The position numbers and the translations under genes are program-made. From NCBI RefSeq assembly GCF_002531725.1, contig NZ_NWSQ01000004.1, forward strand, positions 310,001 to 374,000: a DNA stretch of 64,000 nucleotides, read 5' to 3'. Positions 36,306 to 44,878 of the stretch are shown here, piece after piece. Origin of the DNA: Rhizobium sp. L43. GTDB lineage: Bacteria > Pseudomonadota > Alphaproteobacteria > Rhizobiales > Rhizobiaceae. Each line of letters begins with the position of its first letter. The stretch's first letter is position 1. The notes beneath the pieces are model-generated. The model searched no databases, was not told the origin of the DNA, and saw nothing but the letters and a program-made list of their open reading frames with translations.

Positions 36306-37214
36306 ATGAAAGACATGAATCAGACTTCCCTTGCTGCCGCGCCGTCCCGGGCCGTTGTCGGCGCCCTCTGGATGGTCCTTGCCGGCATTGCTTTTTCGCT
36401 TCTCAACGTCGTCACTCAATGGCTGACGATGAAGCTTGCCTTTCCCTCAGCCTCGGCCGCCTTCTGGCAGTATGGCTTCGCCTTCCTGTTTTCGCTGCCG
36501 TTCCTTCGCCGGCTCGGCCTTGCGGCGATGCGCACGCGCTATCCCTGGCGCCACCTCGCGCGCGTCGTGCTTGCCGCGCTCGGCGTCGAGGCGTGGGTCG
36601 CCGGCCTTGCCGCGGTGCCGATCTGGCAGGCGATCGCACTGGTGATGACCTCGCCCTTCTTCATCATTCTGGGGGCCCGGCTCTTTCTCGGTGAGCGCGT
36701 CGGTCCGGCCCGCTGGGCGGCGACCGCAGCCGGTTTCACCGGCGCGATGATCATCCTGCAGCCATGGTCGGACGGTTTTGGCTGGGCAGCACTCCTGCCG
36801 GTGCTTTCGGCGCTGCTGTGGGGCGCCTCGTCGCTCATCACCAAGAGCCTGACGGGCATCGAACGACCGGAGACGATCACCGTCTGGCTGCTCGTTCTGC
36901 TGACGCCGATAAACGGCGGCCTGGCGCTTGCGGCGGGCTTTGCCGTGCCGACGGGCGCAACCCTTGCCTTGTTCCTGCTGACGGGGCTCTTGACCGCGGC
37001 GGCGCAGTATTTTCTGACGCTTGCCTATGCCGCGGCAGATGCCGCCTACGTCCAGCCTTTCGACGATCTGAAGCTGCCGCTGAACGTGCTGGCCGGCTGG
37101 CTGTTCTTCGGTTATGCGCCGGCGGGTTACCTCTGGCTGGGAGCGGCCCTCATCCTGTCCGCCTCGCTCTTCATCATGCGAAACGAGATGCGCAGGGAGC
37201 GCAAACCCGCCTGA
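36306..37214 (+). CDS. ribN: Riboflavin transporter RibN (EamA/DMT family)
   Basis: An inner-membrane carrier of about 302 residues with ten hydrophobic helices in two EamA domains. The family RibN is known from R. leguminosarum as a riboflavin importer, and the FMN riboswitch directly upstream makes that assignment strong here. Start choices are ATG 36285, 36306 and 36315; none has a convincing ribosome site, and I list 36306 as a compromise. Expression should drop when FMN binds the upstream aptamer. Confidence 0.88.
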   Translation: MKDMNQTSLAAAPSRAVVGALWMVLAGIAFSLLNVVTQWLTMKLAFPSASAAFWQYGFAFLFSLPFLRRLGLAAMRTRYPWRHLARVVLAALGVEAWVAGLAAVPIWQAIALVMTSPFFIILGARLFLGERVGPARWAATAAGFTGAMIILQPWSDGFGWAALLPVLSALLWGASSLITKSLTGIERPETITVWLLVLLTPINGGLALAAGFAVPTGATLALFLLTGLLTAAAQYFLTLAYAAADAAYVQPFDDLKLPLNVLAGWLFFGYAPAGYLWLGAALILSASLFIMRNEMRRERKPA

Positions 37215-37239
37215 CCTGTTCAGGCGCAAAATGTCGCAT

Positions 37240-37257
37240 CTGTCATGCCTCTGTCAC
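37240..37257 (+). promoter_or_regulatory. Perfect PHO box
   Basis: CTGTCAT-GCCT-CTGTCAC matches the 18-bp PhoB site at all 14 consensus positions (CTGTCAT-N4-CTGTCAY). It lies 53 bp upstream of the phytase-like gene start, a normal distance for PhoB activation. Confidence 0.85.
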
Positions 37258-37309
37258 GCCGTTCCCGCAAAAAACTCATGTTTCGAATGTTCGATACATG
37301 GGGGATTTC

Positions 37310-39508
37310 ATGACAATTTCATCGCGCAAGGCAGCGCTTGCTGCCGTGCTTCTCGCATCCGTTGCCTTTCCGGCTGCGGCCGAACCGGTCTTCAACCGGA
37401 TCGCCTCTTTCCCGGTGGCTGAGAACCTGCCTGCTGACAAGGATAAGCTTTCGGCCACGTCGGCCGAAATCATCACCGCGACCGACGACGGCAACACGCT
37501 GATCTATAGCGACAGCCCGCTCGGCGCGATCGGCTTCATCGACATCACCGACGCCAAGGCTCCGAAGGCCGGCGGCGCACTGATGATGGACGGCGAGCCG
37601 ACATCGGTCACCTCGAGCGGCGGCAAGGCGCTGGTCGCCGTCAACACCTCCGAAAGCAAGGCCAAGCCGTCGGGCCGTCTGGCAATCGTCGACGTGGCGA
37701 CGAAAAAGATCGAAAACAGCTGCGATCTCGGCGGCCAGCCGGATTCGATCGCCCTCAACAAGGACAAGACGCTCGGCACTATTGCGGTCGAAAACGAGCG
37801 CGACGAAGAGGTCAATGACGGTAAGATCCCGCAAATGCCGGCCGGCGACCTCGTCGTCTTCCAGCTCAAGAACGGCACTGTCGATTGCGGCACCATCAAA
37901 CACGTGGCGCTGACCGGCCTTGCCGGCGTCGCGCCCGAAGATCCGGAGCCGGAATTCGTCGCCTTCAACGGTCTGAACGAGATCGCCCTGACGCTGCAGG
38001 AAAACAACGAGATCGTCATCATCGACGCCAACACGGCTGCAGTGAAGACGCACTTCTCCGCCGGCAGCGTCGATCTCACCGGCATCGACACCAAGCGTGA
38101 CGGCGCCCTCAAATTCACAGCCGAAGCCAAGGCTGTCGCGCGCGAGCCCGACGCCGTGAAGTGGCTGGATGATAACCGCCTCGTCGTTGCCAATGAGGGC
38201 GACTACCAGGGCGGCTCGCGCAGCTTTACCATCTTCGACAAGACAGGCAAGGTTCTCTACGAATCGGGCGCTTCCTTCGAACGCGCCGTCGCTCATATCG
38301 GCCACTATCCGGAAAGCCGTTCGGGATCGAAGGGCGTCGAGCCGGAGGGTCTCGAAGCCGCCAAGTTCGGCGACGAGCAATATTTCTTCCTGCTCGCCGA
38401 GCGCGCTTCGGTCGTCGGCGTCTATAGGGATACCGGCGCCGATCCCGAGCTCGTGCAATTGCTGCCGTCGGGGATTTCACCGGAAGGCGGGATCGCCATT
38501 CCTGCACGCAATCTCTTCGCGACAGCCAACGAACTCGACCTCGGCAAGGACGGCGGCGCCCGCTCGCACGTGATGATTTATGAGCGCTCGGAAGGCGAAA
38601 AGGCCTATCCGCAGATTGTTTCGGCCGAGAGGGACGGCAATCCGATCGGCTTTGCAGCCCTTTCGGGTCTCGCCGCGGTTCCGGGCAAGCCAGGCATGCT
38701 CTACGCCGTCAGCGACAGTGTTCTCGGCTCGCAGCCGACGATCTACACGATCGATGCCGGCAAGAAGCCGGCCGTCATTACCGACGCTCTCGTCGTCAAG
38801 CGTGACGGCGCCCCGGCCCAGAAGCTCGACATCGAAGGCATTGCGGCTGCCGCCGACGGCTCCTTCTGGCTCGCCTCGGAAGGCTACAGCGAGCGTCTCG
38901 TCCCGCACGCCCTCTACAACGTCAACGCCAAGGGCGACATCAAGGCCGAGATCGCCCTGCCGAAGGAGCTCGCCGCCAACGAAATCCGCTACGGCTTCGA
39001 AGGCGTCACCATTGTCGGCACCGGCGACGAAACGACGCTCTGGATGGCGGTCCAGCGCGAGTGGGCTGACGACGAGAAGGGCTTCGTCAAGCTCGTCTCC
39101 TACAATCCGAAGAAGAAGGAATGGGGCGCCGTGCGCTATCCGCTCGACAAGACGGAAAGCGGCTGGGTCGGCCTGTCGGAAATCTCGGCTCACGGCGACA
39201 GTGTCTACATCATCGAGCGCGACAACCTCGTCGGCGATGCCGCCAAGCTGAAGAAGCTCTACAAGGTGGCGATCTCGGAGCTGAAGCCGGCCAAGCTCGG
39301 CGGCGAGCTGCCGGTCGTCAAGAAGACCGAAGCCCACGACTTCCTCGGTGAACTCAAGACCGCGACCAACGGCTATGTGCTCGACAAACTCGAAGGCTTC
39401 ACCTTCGACGCCTCGGGCAAGCCCTACGCCGTGACCGACAACGACGGCGTCAGCGACTCCTCCGGCGAGACCCTGTTCTTCCCGGTCGACTTGGTCGGCA
39501 CGAACTGA
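37310..39508 (+). CDS. Secreted esterase-like phytase family protein
   Basis: A 732-residue exported protein. The signal peptide ends near residue 24 (AFPAAA-EP). The N-terminal half (30-330) is a beta-propeller-like repeat region with several FIDITDAK/VVIIDANTAAV-type blades. The C-terminal half (about 340-730) matches the 'esterase-like activity of phytase' pattern, with LSGLAAVPG, DIEGIAAAADGSFWLASE and KLEGFTFDASGKPYAVTDND. It probably releases phosphate from organic phosphates in the periplasm. ATG 37310 has GGGGGA upstream; ATG 37298 is an in-frame alternative. A perfect PHO box upstream predicts phosphate-starvation control. Confidence 0.85.
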   Translation: MTISSRKAALAAVLLASVAFPAAAEPVFNRIASFPVAENLPADKDKLSATSAEIITATDDGNTLIYSDSPLGAIGFIDITDAKAPKAGGALMMDGEPTSVTSSGGKALVAVNTSESKAKPSGRLAIVDVATKKIENSCDLGGQPDSIALNKDKTLGTIAVENERDEEVNDGKIPQMPAGDLVVFQLKNGTVDCGTIKHVALTGLAGVAPEDPEPEFVAFNGLNEIALTLQENNEIVIIDANTAAVKTHFSAGSVDLTGIDTKRDGALKFTAEAKAVAREPDAVKWLDDNRLVVANEGDYQGGSRSFTIFDKTGKVLYESGASFERAVAHIGHYPESRSGSKGVEPEGLEAAKFGDEQYFFLLAERASVVGVYRDTGADPELVQLLPSGISPEGGIAIPARNLFATANELDLGKDGGARSHVMIYERSEGEKAYPQIVSAERDGNPIGFAALSGLAAVPGKPGMLYAVSDSVLGSQPTIYTIDAGKKPAVITDALVVKRDGAPAQKLDIEGIAAAADGSFWLASEGYSERLVPHALYNVNAKGDIKAEIALPKELAANEIRYGFEGVTIVGTGDETTLWMAVQREWADDEKGFVKLVSYNPKKKEWGAVRYPLDKTESGWVGLSEISAHGDSVYIIERDNLVGDAAKLKKLYKVAISELKPAKLGGELPVVKKTEAHDFLGELKTATNGYVLDKLEGFTFDASGKPYAVTDNDGVSDSSGETLFFPVDLVGTN

Positions 39509-39531
39509 GCTTCTGACGGTTCCACCACATG

Positions 39532-39560
39532 AAAATGGCCGGGCGAAACCCGGCCATTTT
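39532..39560. terminator. Bidirectional terminator
   Basis: AAAATGGCCGGG (39532-39543) pairs exactly with CCCGGCCATTTT (39549-39560) around a CGAAA loop. It serves the phytase-like gene on the plus strand and the aldo/keto reductase gene on the minus strand. Confidence 0.92.
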
Positions 39561-39596
39561 GCGTTTCGGTCATTTGCATTTTGGGATGTCGATGGC

Positions 39597-40583
39597 CTAC
39601 CAACGCTGATGCACATGCGGTGCGATCAGCCGCTCGTAGATCTCGCGCGTTGCCGCCATGACGTCGGCCGAAAGCGGCGCGAGGTCGGCGGCGGCCGCAT
39701 TGGCTCTCGCCTGCTCGCCATTGCGGGCGCCGGGGATGACGACGGTGACGGCTTCAGCCATCAGGATCCAGCGGAGCGCGAAGGCGGCCATCGTGGCACC
39801 TGCAGGCACCAGCTTGCGCACCTCTTCCACCGCCTGCAGGCCGACTTCGAAGGGCACACCGGCAAAGGTCTCGCCGACATCGAAGGCTTCGCCGTTGCGG
39901 TTGAAATTGCGGTGATCGTCGCTGGCAAAGTGCGTCTCCCGGGTGATCTTGCCGGAGAGAAGGCCGCTTGCGAGCGGCACGCGGGCGATGATCGCCACGT
40001 TCCTGCGGCGCGCTTCCTGGAAGAACAGGTGATCGGGGCGCTGGCGGAAGATATTGTAGATGATCTGGATGCTGACGACGCCGGGATATTCGATCGCCTT
40101 CAGCCCGTCCTCGACCTTTTCGACGCTGACGCCGTAACCCTTGATCTTGCCGGCCTTCTGCAGCGCGTCGAGACCTTCGAAGACCTCGGGCTGGTAAAGC
40201 ACGTCGCGCGGCGGGCAGTGCAACTGCACGAGGTCGAGGCTGTCGACGGCAAGATTCGTCAGGCTGCGGTCGATGAAGCCTTCGAGATTGGCCTTGCTGT
40301 AGCCTTCGGCGACATGCGGATTGAGGCGGCGGCCCGCCTTGGTGGCGACCATCGGGCGGGCGCCGCCACGGGTCTTCAGCACGTCGGCGATGATTTTTTC
40401 CGAGCGGCCGTCGCCATAAACGTCAGCCGTCTCGATGAAGGTCATGCCGGCATCGAGCGCGGCATTCAGCGCCGCGCGTCCGTCCGCCTCGCTGATATCG
40501 CCCCAGGAGCCGCCGATCTGCCAGGCGCCGAAGCCGACATTGGTGACGGTGAAGGGCATGCGGCCGAAAGCATGGTGTTTCAT
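39597..40583 (-). CDS. Aldo/keto reductase
   Basis: A 328-residue NADPH-dependent oxidoreductase with a TIM barrel. The catalytic tetrad is visible as Asp54 and Tyr56 (ETADVYGDG), Lys82 (VATKAGRR) and His in LVQLHCP near 121. C-terminal cofactor residues lie in VVIPGARNGEQARANAAA. It resembles the YajO/Tas-like bacterial AKR group. The physiological substrate is unknown. ATG 40583 opens a standard N terminus. Confidence 0.92.
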   Translation of the reverse strand: MKHHAFGRMPFTVTNVGFGAWQIGGSWGDISEADGRAALNAALDAGMTFIETADVYGDGRSEKIIADVLKTRGGARPMVATKAGRRLNPHVAEGYSKANLEGFIDRSLTNLAVDSLDLVQLHCPPRDVLYQPEVFEGLDALQKAGKIKGYGVSVEKVEDGLKAIEYPGVVSIQIIYNIFRQRPDHLFFQEARRRNVAIIARVPLASGLLSGKITRETHFASDDHRNFNRNGEAFDVGETFAGVPFEVGLQAVEEVRKLVPAGATMAAFALRWILMAEAVTVVIPGARNGEQARANAAAADLAPLSADVMAATREIYERLIAPHVHQRW

Positions 40584-40730
40584 GGAAAAATCCTTCGTAA
40601 GTGATGAAAGACACTGGCCTATCAGGCAGGGGACTATGCGGCAATTGTCGATCCGGCCTTGATTGGTCGCCTCGATGAAATATCGTCGGGTTACAAGGCT
40701 TCAACCGCAATGAATGGAAAAGGAAAGACC

Positions 40731-41132
40731 ATGGAGATCAAACCCGCCGGCTCCAGTCCCTCGACGAAGCCACCGGCCGACTATTTCACCGGCGCCGTTC
40801 GCCAGGACCCGCTGATGGAAGCGCCGGCGCCAGCCCGGATGAGGGCAACCTCCGTCACCTTCGAACCCGGCGCCCGCACGGCCTGGCATACGCATCCGCT
40901 CGGCCAGACGCTGATCGTCACATCAGGCAAGGGCCTCGCCCAGAGCTGGGGCGAGGAAATCCGCGAGATCCGCGCCGGCGACACCGTCTGGTTCTCACCG
41001 GGTGAAAAACATTGGCACGGGGCTGCCCCGGATACGGCGATGGTGCATATCGCCATGCACGAGGCGTTGGATGGCAAGCACGTCGACTGGATGGAAAAGG
41101 TCAGCGACGCGCAATATTCCGGCAAGGCCTAA
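40731..41132 (+). CDS. Cupin domain protein (carboxymuconolactone/mandelonitrile-lyase-like)
   Basis: A 133-residue single cupin with an intact metal site: the [15 protein letters not shown] motif (two His, Gln) and the second motif [16 protein letters not shown] (His). It resembles the small cupins annotated as (R)-mandelonitrile lyase or related to carboxymuconolactone decarboxylases, but the reaction is not settled. ATG 40731 has AGGA 7 bases upstream; ATG 40710 is an alternative. Divergent from the aldo/keto reductase gene across 147 bp. Confidence 0.85.
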   Translation: MEIKPAGSSPSTKPPADYFTGAVRQDPLMEAPAPARMRATSVTFEPGARTAWHTHPLGQTLIVTSGKGLAQSWGEEIREIRAGDTVWFSPGEKHWHGAAPDTAMVHIAMHEALDGKHVDWMEKVSDAQYSGKA

Positions 41133-41137
41133 GCCAA

Positions 41138-41743
41138 TCAGAGCCGCTTCAGGCAATAGGAAAAATGCGCGTGTGATTCGACCGTCAGGAACTCGAATTG
41201 CCAGCCGTAATCCTTGCAGAATTTGGTGACGGCCTCGACGACGCCATAGACGATCGGCTTGACCGTATTGCCGGTGCAGAAATCATGCCCGGCAATGCGC
41301 CCCGTCCGCTTCACCTTCTTGTCGCAGAGCAGCAGCTCCTGCCAGGTGAGCTCGAAGGAATGGTCGGTATCGATATAGGCCCAGTCGAGGAAATCGTCCT
41401 CGAATTCGGCAAGCTTCTCCAGCGACGTGCCCTGCATCAGATGCAGCCGGCCGGCGGCGATCTCGGCCGCGAAATTCGTATGGATCGCATCGAGCCCGGA
41501 GCTGTAGCGATCCATCGACCAGGGATCGATGAGATAGAGCTGCGCCGGGCGGTTCTTTTCCAGGATCTCCGCCGTGTATTCGCCGAAGGCGGCACCCACC
41601 TCGACGCCGATGCCGCCGTTCGGGATGCGGTAGAGCAGCTCGCCGCGGTCCGGCAGCAGCCGGGCGTTTTCCATATGATGGGCGCTGAGCGGAGTGCGCG
41701 GCATGCTCGCCCGGAGCGCCTGCCTGTCTTCACGTGTCTTCAT
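41138..41743 (-). CDS. Class I SAM-dependent methyltransferase-like protein
   Basis: A 201-residue protein with a Rossmann methyltransferase core. It has GIGVEVGAAFGEYTAEIL (about 49-66, motif I), a YLIDPW motif II, LDWAYIDTDHSFE and a GHDFCTG loop. This is the Methyltransf_24-like pattern seen near glycan and cell-surface genes. ATG 41743 gives a sensible N terminus; the longer frame to 42295 has no signal. The substrate is unknown. Convergent with the cupin gene, 5 bp apart. Confidence 0.75.
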   Translation of the reverse strand: MKTREDRQALRASMPRTPLSAHHMENARLLPDRGELLYRIPNGGIGVEVGAAFGEYTAEILEKNRPAQLYLIDPWSMDRYSSGLDAIHTNFAAEIAAGRLHLMQGTSLEKLAEFEDDFLDWAYIDTDHSFELTWQELLLCDKKVKRTGRIAGHDFCTGNTVKPIVYGVVEAVTKFCKDYGWQFEFLTVESHAHFSYCLKRL

Positions 41744-41908
41744 CTCTGAACTCGGGATTGCGGGCGACTGACGGCCCTGATGCGGTTTGACGGGAAGGTA
41801 GGAGCGACTGATGACGATGACAACCACATGACAGGAATTTGCTTCTTTCGGACAAACCGCTAAGTTCCAGCTGTGGACTGACGGAAAAGCCTCGGGAGGA
41901 GCGATTTC

Positions 41909-42262
41909 ATGAGACGCATGTGGCCTGAAGAATTCAACGCCATCATCAGCGGAGCCGAGGAGGTGACGTTGGACGTACCCGCCGAGGCCGGCGAAGCGCC
42001 GCTGCAGCGCAAGGCGCTGAAGGCGCGAATCACCATGCAGGATTACGAGCGGATCTGGCCGCTCGCCGAGATGCGCTTCCGGCTCGGCGACAGAGATGGC
42101 AAGGCCATCACCCTGATCACCACCAATCCCCATTACCACGCCTGGCACCCGAAGGACGGCGGCAGCGTCGATTCGGTGTCGGAGAGTGGGCGCCACTACA
42201 AGACGGATTATCTCGTCGTGCACTTCCTGCTCGACGACGTGAAGGAAACATCCCCGGCCTGA
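41909..42262 (+). CDS. Hypothetical protein
   Basis: A 117-residue soluble, acidic protein. It begins MRRMWPEEFNAIISGAEEVTLD and has an HYHAWHPKDGGS segment near residue 75. No family I can name. The ribosome site GGGAGG precedes ATG 41909 and a strong terminator follows at 42273, so the gene looks real and monocistronic. Confidence 0.7.
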   Translation: MRRMWPEEFNAIISGAEEVTLDVPAEAGEAPLQRKALKARITMQDYERIWPLAEMRFRLGDRDGKAITLITTNPHYHAWHPKDGGSVDSVSESGRHYKTDYLVVHFLLDDVKETSPA

Positions 42263-42272
42263 GGTGTGAAGG

Positions 42273-42304
42273 CCCGGTGCGGCCGGAAGCCGCACCGGCG
42301 TTTT
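42273..42304 (+). terminator. Rho-independent terminator
   Basis: CCGGTGCGGC (42274-42283) pairs exactly with GCCGCACCGG (42289-42298) around CGGAA, followed by CGTTTT. It lies 11 bases after the stop at 42262. Confidence 0.92.
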
Positions 42305-42395
42305 GTTGACGCCGAGTTGATCCCGACGCTGATGACAACGGCGGCGATATCGCTAAGTTTGGCGAACCATATCCTTTAAAAAATTGGAGGTTCCC

Positions 42396-42944
42396 GTGAC
42401 GGGCAACGTGCTGGATATCCCGGTCAAGACTGTGGATGGTCGCGAGACCACGCTCAACGAATACAAGGGCAGGGTGCTCCTGGTCGTCAATGTCGCCTCG
42501 AAATGCGGGCTGACGCCGCAATATGAGGGACTGGAAAAGCTCTATGGCGAAAAGCGCGAGCGCGGCTTTGTCATCGCCGCTTTCCCCGCCAACGACTTCA
42601 AGGGCCAGGAGCCCGGCACCGACGCCGAGATTCTCGACTTCTGCACCAGCACCTATGACGTCACCTTCCCGATCTTCTCGAAGATCTCGGTAAAGGGCGA
42701 TGCCCAGCACCCGCTTTACCGGCAACTCACAAAATCGGGCGTGGCGACCACGGGCGATGGCCCGATGCGCGAACGCCTGAAATCCCACGGCCTGGCAGGC
42801 GGCGACGAGGACGACATCCTCTGGAATTTCGAAAAATTCCTGATCGGCCGCGACGGCAAAGTCGCCGCCCGCTTCGCGCCTGACGTGACGGCAGATGATT
42901 CGCGGCTGGTTTCGGCGGTGGATAAGGAACTCGCGAAGGGGTGA
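42396..42944 (+). CDS. Glutathione peroxidase family protein (thiol type)
   Basis: A 182-residue thioredoxin-fold peroxidase reducing hydroperoxides. The active-site segment NVASKCGLTPQY carries Cys37 in place of selenocysteine. Gln/Trp positions fit the family (the DILWNFEKFLIG segment), and FPANDFKGQEPG is conserved. The start is GTG 42396 with GGAGG five bases upstream. Its C-terminal coding sequence recurs as a fragment at 43519-43600. Confidence 0.93.
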   Translation: MTGNVLDIPVKTVDGRETTLNEYKGRVLLVVNVASKCGLTPQYEGLEKLYGEKRERGFVIAAFPANDFKGQEPGTDAEILDFCTSTYDVTFPIFSKISVKGDAQHPLYRQLTKSGVATTGDGPMRERLKSHGLAGGDEDDILWNFEKFLIGRDGKVAARFAPDVTADDSRLVSAVDKELAKG

Positions 42945-42996
42945 ACGCACCAGGTGCGCCGGCACTACGATGATTGGCGAAGAAGCCGAGGAGGCT

Positions 42997-43209
42997 TCAG
43001 ATCCCAAGCACGGTCACAAGCGGGGGCGTAAAGTTCTTGAAGCCTAGTCTCGGCCAGTCGCACCTGTTGTCGAATCGCGTTTTTGGTTCGTGGCGCTGGC
43101 ATTTCGGATTCGTCTTGAAGGCGTATCCGGGCAGGCTGACATAGATGGCACTTGGCGTACAAAGGGCAATCGCGATGCACAGCGTCAATGCGGAGCTTAA
43201 GGCCCTCAT
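42997..43209 (-). CDS. Small secreted protein, unknown
   Basis: A 70-residue protein with a hydrophobic N-terminal segment (MRALSSALTLCIAIALCTPS) typical of a Sec signal and a short basic mature part with two cysteines. ATG 43209 is preceded by a very good ribosome site, GGAGG at 43220-43216, 6 bases away, which is why I prefer it to the longer frame. No family recognised. It lies between glutathione peroxidase and a fragment of that gene. Confidence 0.5.
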   Translation of the reverse strand: MRALSSALTLCIAIALCTPSAIYVSLPGYAFKTNPKCQRHEPKTRFDNRCDWPRLGFKNFTPPLVTVLGI

Positions 43210-43518
43210 GGCACACCTCCAGGCGTCGTAAGCCTTCCAGCGCGGAGACTTTCCGGGCGGCGAATACTCCCACTTTTGCCGGTCTCCATCCATTCGCCCA
43301 ATAGGAGGTGGCGTGGTGGCGGGAGTAGTCCGTTTTGGTGGAGCGCTGCCGGGATGGCGCGCATCTGAAACGGTCGGACGTAACGCCTTGGTGCGCGGGA
43401 ACGTCTTGCCGAATGCCGCCTCGAGAACGCAGACCTGTCCGCACTCGGCCACGGTCGTGGTCACTCCAGCCAGAAGCGGGCAGAGATTTTGATAGCATGA
43501 GGTCGATTTAGGATTGAT

Positions 43519-43600
43519 CGCCGCTTCGCTCTGCGTCGATCCAACGGGGGACGATTCGCGGCTGGTTTCGGCGGCGGATCAACAACTGGCGAAGCGTGGC
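43519..43600 (+). pseudogene. Duplicated 3' fragment of the glutathione peroxidase gene
   Basis: About 80 bp closely match the last 80 bp of the gpx gene at about 42863-42943. The shared core GATTCGCGGCTGGTTTCGGC is exact, and the encoded DDSRLVSA..L.K residues are shared. It has no start or catalytic region. The about 570 bp between the two copies has moved in, or the fragment is the end of a decayed paralogue. Confidence 0.75.
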
Positions 43601-43649
43601 GATGAGTGCCCGCCAGACGGAAGGCGTGCCCAACACCCCAATCACGCAG

Positions 43650-44048
43650 TCACTTTTGCGTCAGCGAAAACGAGAAGGCGCATCGGGCGCCGCTCATAAA
43701 TGAAACGTGGTTCTGGAAAAACGAAAACCTATATTCATCGCCACTTTGACCGCTGTCTCTAAAAGATGCGGGGAATCGGTTGATTTTGCTGAAGACGCCG
43801 CGCTGGCTGGCTTTCATGATTTCCAGGCTGCAGGCTGAATTGTCTGCATCGACTGAAAAAACAATCGGCAGATCCGACTGCATTCTCAGGAGATATGTCC
43901 TGGCTTCACGCGCCGGAGTTTCTCCCGACGTCGTCATCGTCTGGTCTCCGACAGACAGGAACACCTCTTGCGCGGGCTCCTTGGCAATGCACGGCGGCGC
44001 AGCCACGCTGGCGATAAGCAGCGCAGAGATGATGGCAACGGTTTTCAT
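43650..44048 (-). CDS. Small secreted protein, unknown
   Basis: A 132-residue protein with a Sec signal peptide (MKTVAIISALLIASVAAPPCIA, cleavage near 22). The beta-rich mature part has two cysteines (SACSL and ARCAF), probably a disulfide-bonded periplasmic domain. GGAGG lies 7 bases before ATG. Family not recognised. It ends within the region that contains the gpx fragment. Confidence 0.65.
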   Translation of the reverse strand: MKTVAIISALLIASVAAPPCIAKEPAQEVFLSVGDQTMTTSGETPAREARTYLLRMQSDLPIVFSVDADNSACSLEIMKASQRGVFSKINRFPASFRDSGQSGDEYRFSFFQNHVSFMSGARCAFSFSLTQK

Positions 44049-44150
44049 GAGGTGCCTCCTGACCGAAGCACCTTGCGCAGATCGTGACCGGATTAGCGAG
44101 CTAATTCGGACGCCTAACTCTGATGAACAAGCAGCGGGAAATTATAGAAA

Positions 44151-44226
44151 TGGTGGGCGATGAGAGACTCGAACTCCCGACATCCTCGGTGTAAACGAGG
44201 CGCTCTACCAACTGAGCTAATCGCCC
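44151..44226 (-). tRNA. tRNA-Val (anticodon TAC)
   Basis: A complete 76-nt cloverleaf with encoded CCA. The acceptor is GGGCGAT/ATCGCCC, the D arm TAGCTCAGTTGGTAGAGC, the anticodon arm CCTCG-TTTACAC-CGAGG and the T arm GGGAGTTCGAGTCTC. The following 409 bp (44232-44640) holds only the promoter of the tRNA-Asp genes. Confidence 0.97.
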
Positions 44227-44543
44227 ATCGCAAACGAAGCCGGATCGGCCTGCCGCGTTGGTGGCCGTGATCTATGCGGATCGCGGCAAAACCGCAAGAG
44301 TGTTTGTGAAGATTTTTTGATTTTTTTGGTGGCGGTTCCGCTCCCTGCTATGTCGATCGGGCGCGGCCGGGCTGTGGATAAAGGGGAGGGGAAGGCGGCG
44401 GGCATGTCGGCTTCGGCTCTGCCGTCGGCTTCGATCGGGCGTCAGCGCCGCTGCGGGAAACGGATTTGCCGGCTTTTCCTTCGCTCCGTGCGGGCCTTGC
44501 CGAAACAATTCAACGACTGTCATGGTTTTGTCTCCAAACCTGC

Positions 44544-44572
44544 TTGACACTAAAAGGCGAACCCCGTAGTTA
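44544..44572 (+). promoter_or_regulatory. Sigma-70 promoter of the tRNA-Asp pair
   Basis: TTGACA (44544-44549), a 17-base spacer, then TAGTTA (44567-44572), about 70 bp upstream of the first tRNA-Asp. No other good promoter is visible in this gap. Confidence 0.75.
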
Positions 44573-44640
44573 GCCGCTCATCGAAACGGGCAGCCGTTTT
44601 GGTGAGGGTGCGAAGGCATCCGGACTGCTTGAAATGAATT

Positions 44641-44717
44641 GCGGGTGTAGCTCAGTTGGTTAGAGTGCCGGCCTGTCACGCCGGAGGTCGCGGGTTCGAG
44701 CCCCGTCACTCGCGCCA
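44641..44717 (+). tRNA. tRNA-Asp (anticodon GTC), copy 1
   Basis: A 77-nt cloverleaf with encoded CCA. The anticodon arm is CCGGC-CTGTCAC-GCCGG and the acceptor GCGGGTG/CACTCGC with one G-U. It is nearly identical to copy 2. Confidence 0.98.
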
Positions 44718-44801
44718 TTTCAAGTCTTGTAAAACGCAAATGTGATTTGTCGTTTGTCCGGGTTTCTTCATCCTCGCGGCCGCAAATGGCCGGTCCTATG
44801 C

Positions 44802-44878
44802 GCGGGTGTAGCTCAGTCGGTTAGAGTGCCGGCCTGTCACGCCGGAGGTCGCGGGTTCGAGCCCCGTCACTCGCGCCA
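44802..44878 (+). tRNA. tRNA-Asp (anticodon GTC), copy 2
   Basis: Identical to copy 1 except for one base in the D loop (CAGTCGG instead of CAGTTGG). It starts 84 bp after copy 1, a tandem duplication likely transcribed together. The 247-bp gap to nuoA must hold the nuo promoter, which I could not place. Confidence 0.98.

Noticed and set aside
36764..37309. Upstream extension of the phytase-like frame through ribN.
   Set aside because: It overlaps ribN in another frame, and the signal peptide at 37310 marks the real start.
44517..44534. PHO-box-like CTGTCAT-GGTT-TTGTCTC upstream of tRNA-Asp.
   Set aside because: The second half matches only five of seven bases, and it precedes tRNA genes with a good constitutive promoter; probably chance.
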